64,000 nucleotides of DNA from JACVRW01 sp963734025 (GCA_963734025.1 CAVTFR010000002.1:325032-389031); one strand, 5' to 3'; counted from the first letter of the stretch, positions 42,118-51,809 are shown. Numbers and translations are program-made. Notes: generated by a model from the letters alone, not told the origin.

Positions 42118-43272
42118 ATGACCGCGCGCCAGTTCCTCGCCCGCCAGACGGATCGGCTGATCGCCGTTGGGCTGGCCGCTCTCTATTGCGTGGAGATTGC
42201 GGGAGCGTCGGGCTTCGCGGGGAACCGGCCGGAGAGCTTCGCGGCCGCGCTGGCGTTCTGCGCCGCGCTCGCGCTCCGGCGCAGCTGGCCGGTGCTGCCC
42301 ATGGGCGTGGGGATCTTTGTGATCGAGTACTCGAACCTCGCTCCGGTCAAGTCGCTCGCCGAGACCGGTGCCTTCCTGGTCGGGCTGATCCTGTCGATCT
42401 ATTCTGTCGGGCGATACGCGCGGGGTTGGCAGGCGATCGTGGGGGGCGTTCTGGTGATCGGGGCCGTGCCGCTGGCGGCGATCGAGCCTGGCGACCCGTT
42501 TAGCTTCAGCGATTTCGCGTTCTTCATCGTCTTCGCTGCGGGTCCGTGGGGCGCCGGCCGTTTCGTGCGCCATCGCCGTGAGCGGGAGCGTGCTCTCCTT
42601 GGGCGCGCGGCGGAGCTGGAGGTCGAGCGCGATACGCGCGCGGGTGAGGCCGTCGCCGAGGAGCGCACCCGCATCGCACGCGAGCTACACGATGTCGTCT
42701 CCCACGCCATCAGCGTGATCGTGCTGCAGGCCAGGGGCGGCCGCCGGTTGCTCGACGAGGACCCCGGCGAGACCCGCCGTGCGCTCGACGTGATCGAGCG
42801 CGCCGGAACCGACGCGCTCCAGGAGATGCGTCGGCTGCTCGGCCTGCTGCGCCAGGACGACGCCGATATCTCCCTCGCTCCCCGGCCAACCCTGCGACGC
42901 ATCGACGAGCTCGTCGACGGCATTCGCGCCTCAGGACTGCCGGTCGAAGTCGCGATCGAAGGCGACCCGGTCGACCTGCCCCCGGGAGTCGATGTCTCCG
43001 CCTACCGGATCGTCCAGGAGGCGCTCACGAACGCACTCAAGCACGCCGGGTCCGCACGCGCCCGGGTGAACGTCACCTACCGCTCCGACGCGGTCGATCT
43101 CGCCATCGTCGACGACGGAGCGGGTGGGGACGGCGCCCACGGAAACGGCGGCTACGGCCTCGCCGGAATGCGGGAGCGCGTCGCCATCTACGGCGGCGAG
43201 CTCGAGGCGGGCGCCCGCGCTGAGGGCGGATACGCCCTGCGTGTCCGGCTGCCGCTCCACTCCGTCCGATGA
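42118..43272 (+). CDS. NarL-type sensor histidine kinase
   Basis: 384 residues from ATG 42118. Four or more hydrophobic helices lie in residues 14-145. A short coiled coil (RRERERALLGRAAELEVE) leads into HisKA_3 with the phospho-acceptor His191 (RIARELHDVVSH). The HATPase_c part has YRIVQEALTNALKHAGSAR (N box) and GNGGYGLAGMRERV (G box). No large outer sensor loop, so the signal is probably in the membrane. The stop overlaps the response-regulator ATG (ATGA). Confidence 0.92.
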   Translation: MTARQFLARQTDRLIAVGLAALYCVEIAGASGFAGNRPESFAAALAFCAALALRRSWPVLPMGVGIFVIEYSNLAPVKSLAETGAFLVGLILSIYSVGRYARGWQAIVGGVLVIGAVPLAAIEPGDPFSFSDFAFFIVFAAGPWGAGRFVRHRRERERALLGRAAELEVERDTRAGEAVAEERTRIARELHDVVSHAISVIVLQARGGRRLLDEDPGETRRALDVIERAGTDALQEMRRLLGLLRQDDADISLAPRPTLRRIDELVDGIRASGLPVEVAIEGDPVDLPPGVDVSAYRIVQEALTNALKHAGSARARVNVTYRSDAVDLAIVDDGAGGDGAHGNGGYGLAGMRERVAIYGGELEAGARAEGGYALRVRLPLHSVR

Positions 43273-43928
43273 TCCGCGTCCTACTCGCGGACGACCAGGC
43301 TCTGGTGCGTGCGGGCTTCCGCATGATCCTACGCGCAGAGCCCGATATCGAGGTCGTGGGCGAGGCTGGCGACGGGCGCGAGGCGGTCGCGCTCGCCAAG
43401 TCGCTCGCGCCCGAGGTGGTCTTGATGGACATCCGCATGCCGGACCTCGACGGCGTCGAGGCGGCTCGCCGGATAGCCGCCGCCGGAGACCCGCCACAAG
43501 TGCTCATGCTCACGACCTTCGACCTGGACGAATACGTCTACGAAGCACTGCGGGCGGGGGCCAGTGGGTTCCTGCTCAAGGACGTGCCCGAGGATCAACT
43601 CATCGCGGCGATCCACGTCGTCGCAACCGGCGGGTCGCTATTCGCGCCGGCGGTCACCCGGCGGCTGATCGAGGAGTTCGCACGACGCGCGAAGCCCCCC
43701 GAGCCACCGCCCCAGCTCGAGGCGCTCACACCCCGCGAGCTCGACGTCCTGCGCCTGGTCGCGCGCGGACTCTCGAACGCCGAGATCTCCGCCGAGCTGG
43801 TCGTCAGCGAGCACACCACCAAGACCCACGTCGCAAGCCTGCTCACGAAGCTGGACCTGCGCAACCGCGTCCAGGCCGTCGTACTCGCCTACGAATCAGG
43901 GCTGGTGACACCCCGCGGCCCAGCCTGA
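43269..43928 (+). CDS. NarL/LuxR-type response regulator
   Basis: 219 residues. The receiver domain has the acidic pair Asp8-Asp9 and the phospho-acceptor Asp54 (VVLMDIRMP), with the conserved Lys in GFLLKDVPE. The LuxR HTH occupies about 150-210 (LTPRELDVLRLVARGLSNAEI, split; then SEHTTKTHVASLLTKLD). It is coupled to the histidine kinase by a 4-bp overlap. Targets are unknown; the divergent secreted protein and the downstream HD-GYP gene are candidates by position. Confidence 0.94.
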   Translation: MIRVLLADDQALVRAGFRMILRAEPDIEVVGEAGDGREAVALAKSLAPEVVLMDIRMPDLDGVEAARRIAAAGDPPQVLMLTTFDLDEYVYEALRAGASGFLLKDVPEDQLIAAIHVVATGGSLFAPAVTRRLIEEFARRAKPPEPPPQLEALTPRELDVLRLVARGLSNAEISAELVVSEHTTKTHVASLLTKLDLRNRVQAVVLAYESGLVTPRGPA

Positions 43929-44207
43929 TCCGGTTCCCGACCTGGACACAGCGACCGCAGTCAGCCGCGCCGCGAGAGTACCCCCGCCCAGCCCGCACGA
44001 GCTTCACACCGTCGGCGGTCTGCGGCAACAGTGTCGCCCCCGCCTGGCTGGCAGAAGTGTGCCCCGTCGCCCGTCCCGCACCTCCTTGGGACGAGGCCCG
44101 ATCGTCTCGGTGCTGGCGTGGTCGCGTCCCTGAGCTGCTGTAAATTCTTCGCGGCGCTGGGGCGTCGCGATCTCGCCGTCGCTGCGGAGGGCTTGGATAC
44201 TCTGGGC

Positions 44208-45803
44208 GTGACGAACGAGGTATCCGCTGGGCCGGAGCGCGTGCGCACGGCGGAGGTGGTGGCGGCGTTGTGTCTGGCAACGGACCTCGCCATGGGCTTC
44301 CCGTTCGAGCACGGTCTGCACGCAACGCGGATAGCGGTGCGGCTGGGCGAGCGCCTGGCAATCGACCCGGAGACGGCGTCGGAGACCTATTACGCCTGCC
44401 TGCTCTCCTATTGCGGCTGCAGCGCGGATGCTGAGATCACCGCCGAGACCTTCGGCGGTGATCTGATGGCGAACTTCGGGCCGGTCCTGTTCGGCTCGCA
44501 GCGCGAGATGCTGGCCGTCATCCTGCGCTCGCTCCCTGATCCGGATAGTGCGGCGCCGGTGCGTGCGATCCAGATCGCTCGCCGGCTTCCCAGGGCGGCG
44601 AAGGGCAACAAGCCCCACATGGTCGCCATCTGCGAGGTGGGGGAGATGCTCGCCGAGCGGCTCGGCCTCCCACGCTCGGCGCAGGGGCTCTTCGTGACTC
44701 TTACCGAGCGCTGGGACGGCAAGGGCCCGCTCCGGCGCGCGGAGCAGGAGGAGATCCCGTTAGCCATGAGAATCGCGAACGTCGCTCAAGACGCCGCCCT
44801 CCAGCAACTCTTGGGTGGCGTGGAGCATGCGGCGGCCGTCATCCGCGAGCGCGCCGGAGCCGCGTTCGACCCGCGGATCGCTGCCTGCCTCGCCGACAAC
44901 GCGGCGGAGATCCTGACGCGTGATCGCGAGGGCTCAGCCTGGGAGGAGACGCTCGCCTCCGAGCCTCACCCGAGGCTGACCCTGGAGGGGGAGGCGATCG
45001 ATCGGGCGCTCGCGGCGATGGGCGCCTTCGCCGATCTCGTCTCGCCCGCCTTCGTCGGCCACTCGGCGGGTGTCGCGGATCTGGCCGAGTCGGCGGCCGA
45101 GCGGTGCGGCCTCAGGGACCCCGAACGCGGCGCGATCCGCCGCGCTGCCCTCGTCCACGACCTGGGGCGGGTCGCGGTCCCCGCTCGCGCCTGGAATAGA
45201 CCAGGTCCCCTGTCGACTGACGAATGGGAGCAGGTCAGGCTGCACCCGTATCACACCGAGCGCGTTCTCTCCCGCTCGGGCTTCCTCGACGCGCTCGCTC
45301 CGATCGCCGGCGCCCACCACGAGCGACTGGACGGCTCCGGCTATCACCGAGGTGCGACCGCCGCGGTGCTCACTCCGGCCGCGCGCCTGCTTGCCGCCGC
45401 CGACGCCTACCACGCGATGACCGAACCCAGACCGCACCGCGCGCCGCTCGCGCCGGAGCGCGCCGCCGAGGTGCTCGGCGACGAGGCCCGCCACGGGCGG
45501 CTCGACGCCGACGCCGTCGCTGCGGTACTCGATGCGGCGGGGCAAGCGGTACCCAGGATCGAGCGCCCATGCGGGCTCACCGAGAGGGAGGCCGAGGTTA
45601 TCGGCCTACTTGCGCGCGGGCTGCAGACCAAGCAAGTCGCCCGTGCGCTGGGGATTTCCGTTAAGACCGCCGACCGCCACATCCAAAACGCTTACGCGAA
45701 GATCGGCGTCTCGACGCGAGCAGCCGCGGCGCTGTTCGCGATGGAGCATGGTCTCGCGACATGGGGAGAACTCCCGATTGCCCAGACCCCCGCTCGCTCG
45801 TAG
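44208..45803 (+). CDS. HD-GYP-type protein with C-terminal LuxR HTH
   Basis: 531 residues from GTG 44208 (TTG 44193 is an alternative). The N-terminal half is a degenerate HD-like helical domain (YYACLLSYCGCSADAEIT, no HD pair). The second half has a true HD (AALVHDLGRVAVPARAW) and HHERLDGSGYHRG, where His replaces the Pro of the GYP triad. The C-terminus is a LuxR HTH (LTEREAEVIGLLARGLQTKQ and TADRHIQNAYAKIGVS). It may couple c-di-GMP or another ligand to DNA binding. It lies 280 bp after the two-component genes on the same strand. Confidence 0.85.
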   Translation: MTNEVSAGPERVRTAEVVAALCLATDLAMGFPFEHGLHATRIAVRLGERLAIDPETASETYYACLLSYCGCSADAEITAETFGGDLMANFGPVLFGSQREMLAVILRSLPDPDSAAPVRAIQIARRLPRAAKGNKPHMVAICEVGEMLAERLGLPRSAQGLFVTLTERWDGKGPLRRAEQEEIPLAMRIANVAQDAALQQLLGGVEHAAAVIRERAGAAFDPRIAACLADNAAEILTRDREGSAWEETLASEPHPRLTLEGEAIDRALAAMGAFADLVSPAFVGHSAGVADLAESAAERCGLRDPERGAIRRAALVHDLGRVAVPARAWNRPGPLSTDEWEQVRLHPYHTERVLSRSGFLDALAPIAGAHHERLDGSGYHRGATAAVLTPAARLLAAADAYHAMTEPRPHRAPLAPERAAEVLGDEARHGRLDADAVAAVLDAAGQAVPRIERPCGLTEREAEVIGLLARGLQTKQVARALGISVKTADRHIQNAYAKIGVSTRAAAALFAMEHGLATWGELPIAQTPARS

Positions 45804-45975
45804 CTTCGCCCTGTTGGACAAGCGACCAGCTTGGAAGCGACGGGGCCCAGGGAGGCATTCGAAATGAGCGCACCGCTCGTAAACCCACCATCAACGAGCG
45901 CGAGCCTGCCGCGGCGGTGCGCAGCGTTTCGCATAGCTGACGCCAGATCGGCCCACGGAGGATGAGGGGGGACTC

Positions 45976-46920
45976 ATGCACTCCAAGCTGGATCGGGAAC
46001 TCGAGAAGGCACAGGCCACGCTGCTTGCACACTGCGCACCGGACACGCGGGTGCGGCGTGTGCGCTGGTCGCAGGGTGAGACCCAGCTGTTCGAGCTCGG
46101 AGAAGGGCCGCCGCTGCTGCTCGTGCACGGCGGCGGAGACGGTGCCTTCGATTGGGCGCCGATCCTGTCGGCGCTCGCCCGGAAAAGGCGCGTGCTCGTC
46201 GTCGACCGCCCGGGCCACGGGCTGGCGGACCCATTCGACTACAAAGGCGTCGATTTGCTCGACCACGCGCGCACTTTCCTTCGGGACATCCTCGACGCGC
46301 TCGACCTCCCTACGGTCGACATCGCAGCGAATTCGATCGGCGGCCTACTCGCGGCCGCCTTCGCGCTCGACAAGCCCGAGCGGGTTTCGCGGCTCGTGCT
46401 CGTCGGCGCACCGGTGGGGGTGGCGCGCGACGCTCCGCTCCTGCTCCGCTTGATGAGCCTGCCGCTCCTCGGCCAGGGGCTCGGTCGGCTCCTGATGCGC
46501 AACCCGACCCGCGACGGGAACCGGAAGTTCTGGGGGCTGGTCCAGGTTGCGCACCCCGAGCGCCTCGAGGACGTGTTCCTCGACGTGGACGTCGCGCACA
46601 CCCGCCGGAACCTCAACAGCATCCTCAGTCTGATCCGCTGCGTGGGCCGCGGCCTTCGAGGCGGTCACCTCGTCCTGGGCGACCGCTGGCAGACGCTGAA
46701 GGTCTCGACCTTGTACCTCGGAGGGGAGCGTGACGTCTTCGTCCGCCCCAAGTTCGAGAGAGCGTTGCAGGTGATCGGCGATGGGAACCCGAACGTTCGC
46801 ATTCTTCGCATCCCTGACGCCGGGCACCTGCCGTGGCTCGATGAGCCGGAGCGGGTCGTCGCCGAGATCGAGCGTTTCCTGGGCGCACAGGCACGAAGCG
46901 GAGTGGACGCAGTGGCGTAA
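45976..46920 (+). CDS. alpha/beta-fold hydrolase
   Basis: 314 residues from ATG 45976, with GGAGGATGAGG upstream. The oxyanion loop is LLLVHGGGDGAFDW (48-61). The nucleophile elbow is AANSIGG with Ser120. The catalytic His is in PDAGHLPWLDEPERV near the end. It has no signal peptide. Substrate unknown; esterase, haloalkane-type or C-C hydrolase are all possible. Confidence 0.87.
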   Translation: MHSKLDRELEKAQATLLAHCAPDTRVRRVRWSQGETQLFELGEGPPLLLVHGGGDGAFDWAPILSALARKRRVLVVDRPGHGLADPFDYKGVDLLDHARTFLRDILDALDLPTVDIAANSIGGLLAAAFALDKPERVSRLVLVGAPVGVARDAPLLLRLMSLPLLGQGLGRLLMRNPTRDGNRKFWGLVQVAHPERLEDVFLDVDVAHTRRNLNSILSLIRCVGRGLRGGHLVLGDRWQTLKVSTLYLGGERDVFVRPKFERALQVIGDGNPNVRILRIPDAGHLPWLDEPERVVAEIERFLGAQARSGVDAVA

Positions 46921-46968
46921 GTCACCCCGCGAGCGACGTCGCCGGTAGCGAGGCGGGGGGCTTGATTC

Positions 46969-48279
46969 TTAGGCGCCGGGCGGCGGTGCGTGGCAGGTGC
47001 CGCTGCTTTGGTCGACGGTGAGGCCGTCCTCGCCGACGAAGCGGGCTCCATAGGCGCCGGGCTCGAGGGTGAGCTCGAGCACGCCGAACAGGTCTGTACG
47101 CAGGACCTCGCTGACTGAGAGCTGCGGGCCGGTGTTGATGTGAAGGTTGCGGCCTCCGGTGCCGACCACGAACTGCGTGACGCCCCCGGGGTCGGGGCTT
47201 CCGTTGGGCGCGACGGGCACGAGGCGCTCGTAGTTGTGCGAGTGACCCGTCAGCAGTAGCTCGACGCCGTGCTGGTAGAGGTCCGCGAACAGGGGTCCGG
47301 TCTCGGGGTGCGGCTGGTTAGCTCCGCTGAAGCCCGAACTGAATCGCGGGTGATGCCAATAGGCGATCACGCAGGCGTCGTCCGGGAGTGCCTCGAGCTC
47401 GGCGCGCAGCCACTGCTCCTGCGCGCTGCCGGCCGCGCAGGAGACCGGCCAGCAGTCGTCGGGCAGCAGTGGGTTGCCGCCGGTCGGGCGCGTCCAGTTG
47501 ATTGCGCCCGAGTTGAGCGCGAACAACGTCCAGCCACCGAGCTCCCAGCGGTAGTAGCCCTTCGCAGGGTCCCCCGCGGCGGGCCCGAAGTAGGAGAAAT
47601 AGCCGGGGGCCTGGTCTCGTTCTGGATCGCCCTCGTATTCGTGGTTGCCGACCGCCGGGTGCGTGAGCTGCCGAAACCGGCCCCAGGTCGGCTCGAAGAC
47701 GGCCATGAAGTTCGCAAGCTCGCCATGCTCGTACTGATTGTCGCCCAGCACCGCCACGGCGTCAGGGGTGAGGCTCTCGACCAGGCCGGCAGTCCGAGCC
47801 TGCCGGCAGTCGGTCGCTGTCTCGACCAGCCCGGGTCGGCACGCGATGTCTCCCGCCGCCACGAGCGTGACTGGCTCGGGCGGCGGTGGCGGAGGGGACG
47901 CTGTCGGCGCGGACCCTGGCTCCGGCGACGGCTGAGACGGCTGCGGCCTTGCCAGGACACGCAGCCGCAGCCTTGCGACGGCACGACCCGAGCGCGCCGC
48001 GAGCCGGTAGCGGCCGGGCGCCAGGCCAAGCGGGATCCGGACTCGCAGCCGGAAACCCCCGCGCGGGCCGGCGCGCAGCCGCCCCAGCGAACGGCCGGCG
48101 AAGACCAGGCGCACGCGCGCCCGGGCCGCGAAACCGTGACCCGCCACTCGGACCAGGTGGCCCGGCAGCACCGCGCTAGGGGAGGCGACCACGACCGGCC
48201 CAGCGGGCGCCGAGCGAGCCACCGGAGCAAGGACGCCGAGCGCCACCACGACGAGGACCAGACAGCCGCACGCCGTCAC
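46969..48279 (-). CDS. secreted metallophosphoesterase with N-terminal Ig-like domain
   Basis: 436 residues from GTG 48279. A signal peptide (LVLVVVALGVLAPVARSAPA) is followed by a beta-rich domain with VRVAGHGFAARARVRLVF and a Pro-rich linker (PPPPPPEP). Calcineurin-like motifs follow: AAGDIACR, GDNQYEHGE, GNHEYEGD, then YWHHPRFSS and GHSHNYERL. All metal-binding sites are present. It should act outside the cell as a phosphatase of the purple-acid/alkaline type. It converges on the alpha/beta hydrolase. Confidence 0.87.
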   Translation of the reverse strand: MTACGCLVLVVVALGVLAPVARSAPAGPVVVASPSAVLPGHLVRVAGHGFAARARVRLVFAGRSLGRLRAGPRGGFRLRVRIPLGLAPGRYRLAARSGRAVARLRLRVLARPQPSQPSPEPGSAPTASPPPPPPEPVTLVAAGDIACRPGLVETATDCRQARTAGLVESLTPDAVAVLGDNQYEHGELANFMAVFEPTWGRFRQLTHPAVGNHEYEGDPERDQAPGYFSYFGPAAGDPAKGYYRWELGGWTLFALNSGAINWTRPTGGNPLLPDDCWPVSCAAGSAQEQWLRAELEALPDDACVIAYWHHPRFSSGFSGANQPHPETGPLFADLYQHGVELLLTGHSHNYERLVPVAPNGSPDPGGVTQFVVGTGGRNLHINTGPQLSVSEVLRTDLFGVLELTLEPGAYGARFVGEDGLTVDQSSGTCHAPPPGA

Positions 48280-48643
48280 CTGCCAAGCATCGCATCGGAC
48301 GCGAGCCGCACACCGTCGCCTTCCGGTCGCCCAGTCGATGACCTCCAGCTTGCCACGCTGTTGCAGTCCGCGACAAGCGGCGTTCTGGGCGGTGGACGAC
48401 GAGCACGGTGGGGTTGCGCGTACCAAGGACCGGTCGGCGCCCGCCGATCGGACCCATTGGGTTGCTGTGCTTCGCTGGTGCGGTGGCTCTCCTGGCGCGC
48501 CACGAACACTTCTCCTCGCGACTCGAAACGGGACCACCAGTCCCCACGCCCGAGCAAGGCGCAAGGCCCAGCACCGGCTTCCGCTTGGGCGCAGCCATGT
48601 GAGCCACGCCGGCCATCTGTGATGTCGATGTGCCGCGGGCCCG
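48280..48643. other. 364-bp gap with no supported gene
   Basis: Open frames exist on both strands, but none has a recognisable domain, RBS or sensible start. It lies between the start of the metallophosphoesterase and the stop of the PspC gene, so it should hold the promoter of the former. Confidence 0.5.
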
Positions 48644-48922
48644 TTAGGTGGAGCTTTCGGCGGCTGGGGTGTTGCCCGCGACGGTCGGCATCAGAACCCA
48701 TGCCGCGACGTATACCAACGGGCTTACCACCAACAGGACCAGGATGCCGAGCAGTCGCGCGACGAGCGGGTTGATGTCGTAGCGGCGGGCGAACCCGGCG
48801 AAGACTCCCGCCAGAAGCCGACCCTCGCGCGGTCGCGAGAGGCCCTTCTGGGCGAACCATGCGCGTGCGCCGGCGAGCGAATTGTCGTGGACATCGATCT
48901 GCGGCTGTGTGGCGACGGCCAT
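48644..48922 (-). CDS. PspC-domain protein
   Basis: 92 residues from ATG 48922 (MAVATQPQ), with a weak purine-rich RBS. The PspC pattern is clear: LAGVFAGFARRYDINPLVAR followed by one hydrophobic helix (LLGILVLLVVSPLVYVAAWVL). The 30-residue N-terminus is polar. PspC proteins sit in the membrane and take part in envelope-stress responses. Two direct repeats and an 18-bp palindrome lie 110-165 bp upstream. Confidence 0.87.
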   Translation of the reverse strand: MAVATQPQIDVHDNSLAGARAWFAQKGLSRPREGRLLAGVFAGFARRYDINPLVARLLGILVLLVVSPLVYVAAWVLMPTVAGNTPAAESST

Positions 48923-49033
48923 TGTTTCTTCTCGTTTCTCCGGGAAGGCCCGGCTCGTTTTCGTACGACGAGCATGGCCTCCACACCCTTGCCCCACCAC
49001 CGAGGCAGCCGGTGGGTAGCGCGGCGGCTAACC

Positions 49034-49089
49034 GGCGTATGGCCCGTAAGGGTCATCCCCGGCCACGGGGCGTACGCCCCGTAGGGGTC
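49034..49089 (-). promoter_or_regulatory. direct repeats and 18-bp palindrome upstream of pspC-like gene
   Basis: On the plus strand GGCGTATGGCCCGTAAGGGTC-like units at 49034-49054 and 49069-49089 agree at 18 of 21 bases, 35 bp apart. The second overlaps the exact palindrome ACGGGGCGTACGCCCCGT (49065-49082). The spacing and symmetry fit binding of a dimeric regulator on one helix face. The rest of the 48923-49277 gap shows nothing else. Confidence 0.5.
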
Positions 49090-49277
49090 GTTCGCCTCTC
49101 CCCCTTGAGAACGATCCTCCACCACCGTCGGCGGGAAGCAGCGCACCGAATCGCTCGACGTCCGAGCCAGCACCGCCATCAGCGACGCGTCCACACTCGG
49201 TGCTGCAGCTCGGGCGCAGATGGTGATGACCGTCCTCCACCCGATTCTCCGGTGGCCGATAGCGTCGATGCGTCTTT

Positions 49278-49991
49278 TCACCAGCCGAGATAGTCGACGT
49301 GCCACCACTCGCCGGGACCGTTGATCTTTCCCCAGCCGTAGTTCGAGCCGATCTGATCGATGACCGAGCGCATCTCGGGGCTCGCGACGTCGACCGCGGT
49401 ACCGAGTTCGTGCGAGGAGGTGCCGGGCGGGTTGGCGGGTGCGCCGTAACCCGCCAGAAACGCGTTGTAGAGCTCCGACTGCTGCCCGTAGGTGCGGTAA
49501 GCCGAGACCGGACCGCCGGGATAGATGTCGATCCCGTAGGCGCTCACCGCCGCCGCGCGCATCGCGTTCCAGGCGTCCGCGGCCGCTGGAAGGAGGTGAA
49601 GTTCACCGTAGGGCGAGGGAACATGACCCATGCCCGGGGCGGGAGCGATTGTTGTGACCGAGGTGTCCGCCTCCGGGGTGCCCATGGCACCGGTCCCTTG
49701 CGCCGGGTTGCTGTCAATTGGCGGCGCCACGGCCGGCGCCCCCGAGGCTAGGGCGGCAGCGCCCTCCTCGACCGTCGGCACGTAGACGGTCGTTCCGACC
49801 AGCAGTTGCGCGGTCTCAGGCAGGCCGTTATAGACCGCGACGGTCCGCGTCGTCAGGTTGTTAGCCGCGGAGATCGACCAGAGCGTTTCCCCCGGGAGGA
49901 CGGTATGCGGCGCTGCGGCGAGCGCGGCTGAGCTCGCAACCAGTCCCGCGATCGACCAGGCAAGCGATCCAGCGATGGCTCTTGCGTACAT
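49278..49991 (-). CDS. secreted LysM plus VanY-type D-Ala-D-Ala carboxypeptidase
   Basis: 237 residues from ATG 49991, with AAAGGAG upstream. The signal peptide ends near ALAAAP (26). One LysM lies at about 29-72 (VLPGETLWSISAANNLTTRT and TTVYVPT). A 50-residue Pro/Ala/Thr linker leads to the VanY/M15 domain with SAYRTYGQQSELY, SSHELGTAVDV (Zn ligands His and Asp) and EWWHVDYLGW (third His). It trims or remodels peptidoglycan. Confidence 0.9.
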   Translation of the reverse strand: MYARAIAGSLAWSIAGLVASSAALAAAPHTVLPGETLWSISAANNLTTRTVAVYNGLPETAQLLVGTTVYVPTVEEGAAALASGAPAVAPPIDSNPAQGTGAMGTPEADTSVTTIAPAPGMGHVPSPYGELHLLPAAADAWNAMRAAAVSAYGIDIYPGGPVSAYRTYGQQSELYNAFLAGYGAPANPPGTSSHELGTAVDVASPEMRSVIDQIGSNYGWGKINGPGEWWHVDYLGW

Positions 49992-50646
49992 GGGACTCCT
50001 TTGGCACAAGCGGTGACTCGTTCGCTCGTCCCTTCGGTAGTTGCGGCAACGTCCCTGTGGCCTCCGCCCACTGCAACTCCGCGCCCAGGCGAGTGACGAC
50101 GAACTAGGGCGCGGCCCGCCGAAGCGGCTGCGAACGGATCGGCTCTTGCGACCGTGCAAGCCGACGACGGCCGTGGCGGGTCGCTTCACCAGGTCGTCCA
50201 ACGCGCCCGGCTGTCCTGAGCGGCGCTCCGGCACGTCGAGGCGGCGCGTGCAGTCGCTCGAGCGCCAGCGCGATCAAGACGACGAGCGCATCGGGCAGAC
50301 TGGTCGGCGAGGCGCTCCCGGTACTCGAAGCGACGGCGTAACGACCGGACCGATTGAGCGGACTCGCGAACCCTCGGACTCCCCGTACGAACGCCTGCAC
50401 CGGGGATCAGCGGCCGACTGGCCATCCGCTGATCGCGGCTGATCGACGAGAGCGCTGCCTGCTGGCGCCCCACCCCGCTTGCCCCGGTGCAACCGAACGT
50501 CTGCCGGACCCCAGACCCCCGAGACGACCAATGCTCGTTCTAGGCAGGCGTCTCACGCCAAGCGTTCGAGACGCTCGCCTTGCGCGACAGTGACTTGCGC
50601 AGTCAGGCGAAGGCAGCCGCTCGTCGGCGAGCGCGGCGACGTTCGC
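49992..50646. other. 655-bp gap upstream of the LysM-VanY gene
   Basis: No open frame here has a start, RBS and recognisable sequence together. The part next to the peptidase (49992-50080) has short hairpins such as GTTGCCGCAAC and may be a leader. The rest looks non-coding or decayed. Confidence 0.45.
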
Positions 50647-51117
50647 TCATGGCTCTCGGGTCAGCCGCACGATAGGAATCTCGCGATCGGTCTTCTCTTG
50701 GTATTTGCCATAGCGAGGAGCGATCTTCGCGATACGGCCGAGCGACTCAGCCCGCTCCTGCCCCTCCAGTGACTCACCGCGAACCTTGAACCGCTCTGTC
50801 CCGACCTCCAACCAGATGTCGCCGGGATGATTTGCCATGTTGAGAAACCAGGACGGGTGGCGTGCGGCTCCGCCGATCGTGGCGGCGACGAGCCAAGAGT
50901 TCTCTCCGTCCGGAAAGCCCCCGACCGGGGCTGTCCGTGTGCGCCCTGTCTTCGCTCCACGCGTGGTGAGAAGAACCACGGGGAACCCCGCCCTCGAGCT
51001 GACGCGCTGCTCGCCCGAGCGGCGGTACGTCCGCATCTGCCGCCTGCCGATGAACTTCACGAACGCAGTCGGCACCCGCGCGCCGCGAGTGCCGGGGGGG
51101 CTGACACGAATGGTCAC
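50647..51117 (-). CDS. nitroreductase/deazaflavin (F420)-dependent oxidoreductase, DDN family
   Basis: 156 residues from GTG 51117. The DDN signature is seen in FPVVLLTTRGAKTGRTRTAP and SWLVAATIGGAARHPSWFLN, then PGDIWLEVGTERFKV. Mycobacterial relatives (Ddn) reduce quinones or nitroimidazoles with F420H2 at the membrane. The basic N-terminus (FVKFIGRRQMRTYRRSG) fits membrane association. Confidence 0.9.
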   Translation of the reverse strand: MTIRVSPPGTRGARVPTAFVKFIGRRQMRTYRRSGEQRVSSRAGFPVVLLTTRGAKTGRTRTAPVGGFPDGENSWLVAATIGGAARHPSWFLNMANHPGDIWLEVGTERFKVRGESLEGQERAESLGRIAKIAPRYGKYQEKTDREIPIVRLTREP

Positions 51118-51245
51118 GTCACTAGCCTCCACATAGCCGCCCGATCCTTCACGCAGCCGATGCTCGCCGACCGAGCGGGCACTGCGTCCAGCCACGCTAC
51201 CGCTTGGAGGCAGACGCAGGACCGCGGCCATAGAAGAGGCCGGTG

Positions 51246-51809
51246 TCAGTCCGACTCATCGCGGGCGTGCCCGTACCGCTCGTAGATCACGCGCGAGCCG
51301 AACGTCCTGGTCTCGATCAGCTCCAGCGCGATGTCGTCGGTGACGGGTGGCAGGAACGGCGTGCCGCCACCGACGACGACCGGGTTGCGGAAGATGCGCA
51401 GCTCGTCGACGAGGCCGAGCTCGACAGCCTGCGCGGCCAAGCCGGCGCCGCCGATCTCGACGTCCTTGTCAGTCGCGTCGAGCGCCGCGGCGGCCTCCTC
51501 GGCCAATGACGCCTCGGCGAGCCGGGCGTTGCCCTGGACGCGGTCGAGCGTGCGGCTGAAGACGACCTTCGGGATCGCGCCCCAGACATCTGCGAACGCG
51601 GCGTCGAGCTCGCTGTCGCGCATCGACGGGTCCGTCTCCCACACCAGCATCGTCTCGTAGAGCCTGCGGCCGAGCAGACAACCGCCGAGCTCGCTGACCA
51701 GCGCGATGTGGAAACGAAACAGCTCCTCGCTCGGGGCCGCCCACCCGAACCCGCCCTCGCGGTCGGCGATAAAGCCGTCCACCGAAGTGCTCATCGAGTA
51801 GATCAGCAT
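51246..51809 (-). CDS. dihydrofolate reductase family protein
   Basis: 187 residues from ATG 51809. LIYSMSTSVDGFIADREGGF at the start, LLGRRLYETMLVWETD, and the NADPH-binding VEIGGAGLAAQAVELGLVDE are typical of RibD_C-type reductases. A second paralogue is at 36687. Substrate unknown. It follows the F420 enzyme only by position; the spacing of 128 bp suggests a separate promoter. Confidence 0.88.
   Translation of the reverse strand: MLIYSMSTSVDGFIADREGGFGWAAPSEELFRFHIALVSELGGCLLGRRLYETMLVWETDPSMRDSELDAAFADVWGAIPKVVFSRTLDRVQGNARLAEASLAEEAAAALDATDKDVEIGGAGLAAQAVELGLVDELRIFRNPVVVGGGTPFLPPVTDDIALELIETRTFGSRVIYERYGHARDESD

Noticed and set aside
49992..50110. c-di-AMP (ydaO-type) riboswitch before the LysM-VanY gene
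   Set aside because: The place is typical, but the conserved core segments of the riboswitch could not be found; only small hairpins are seen.
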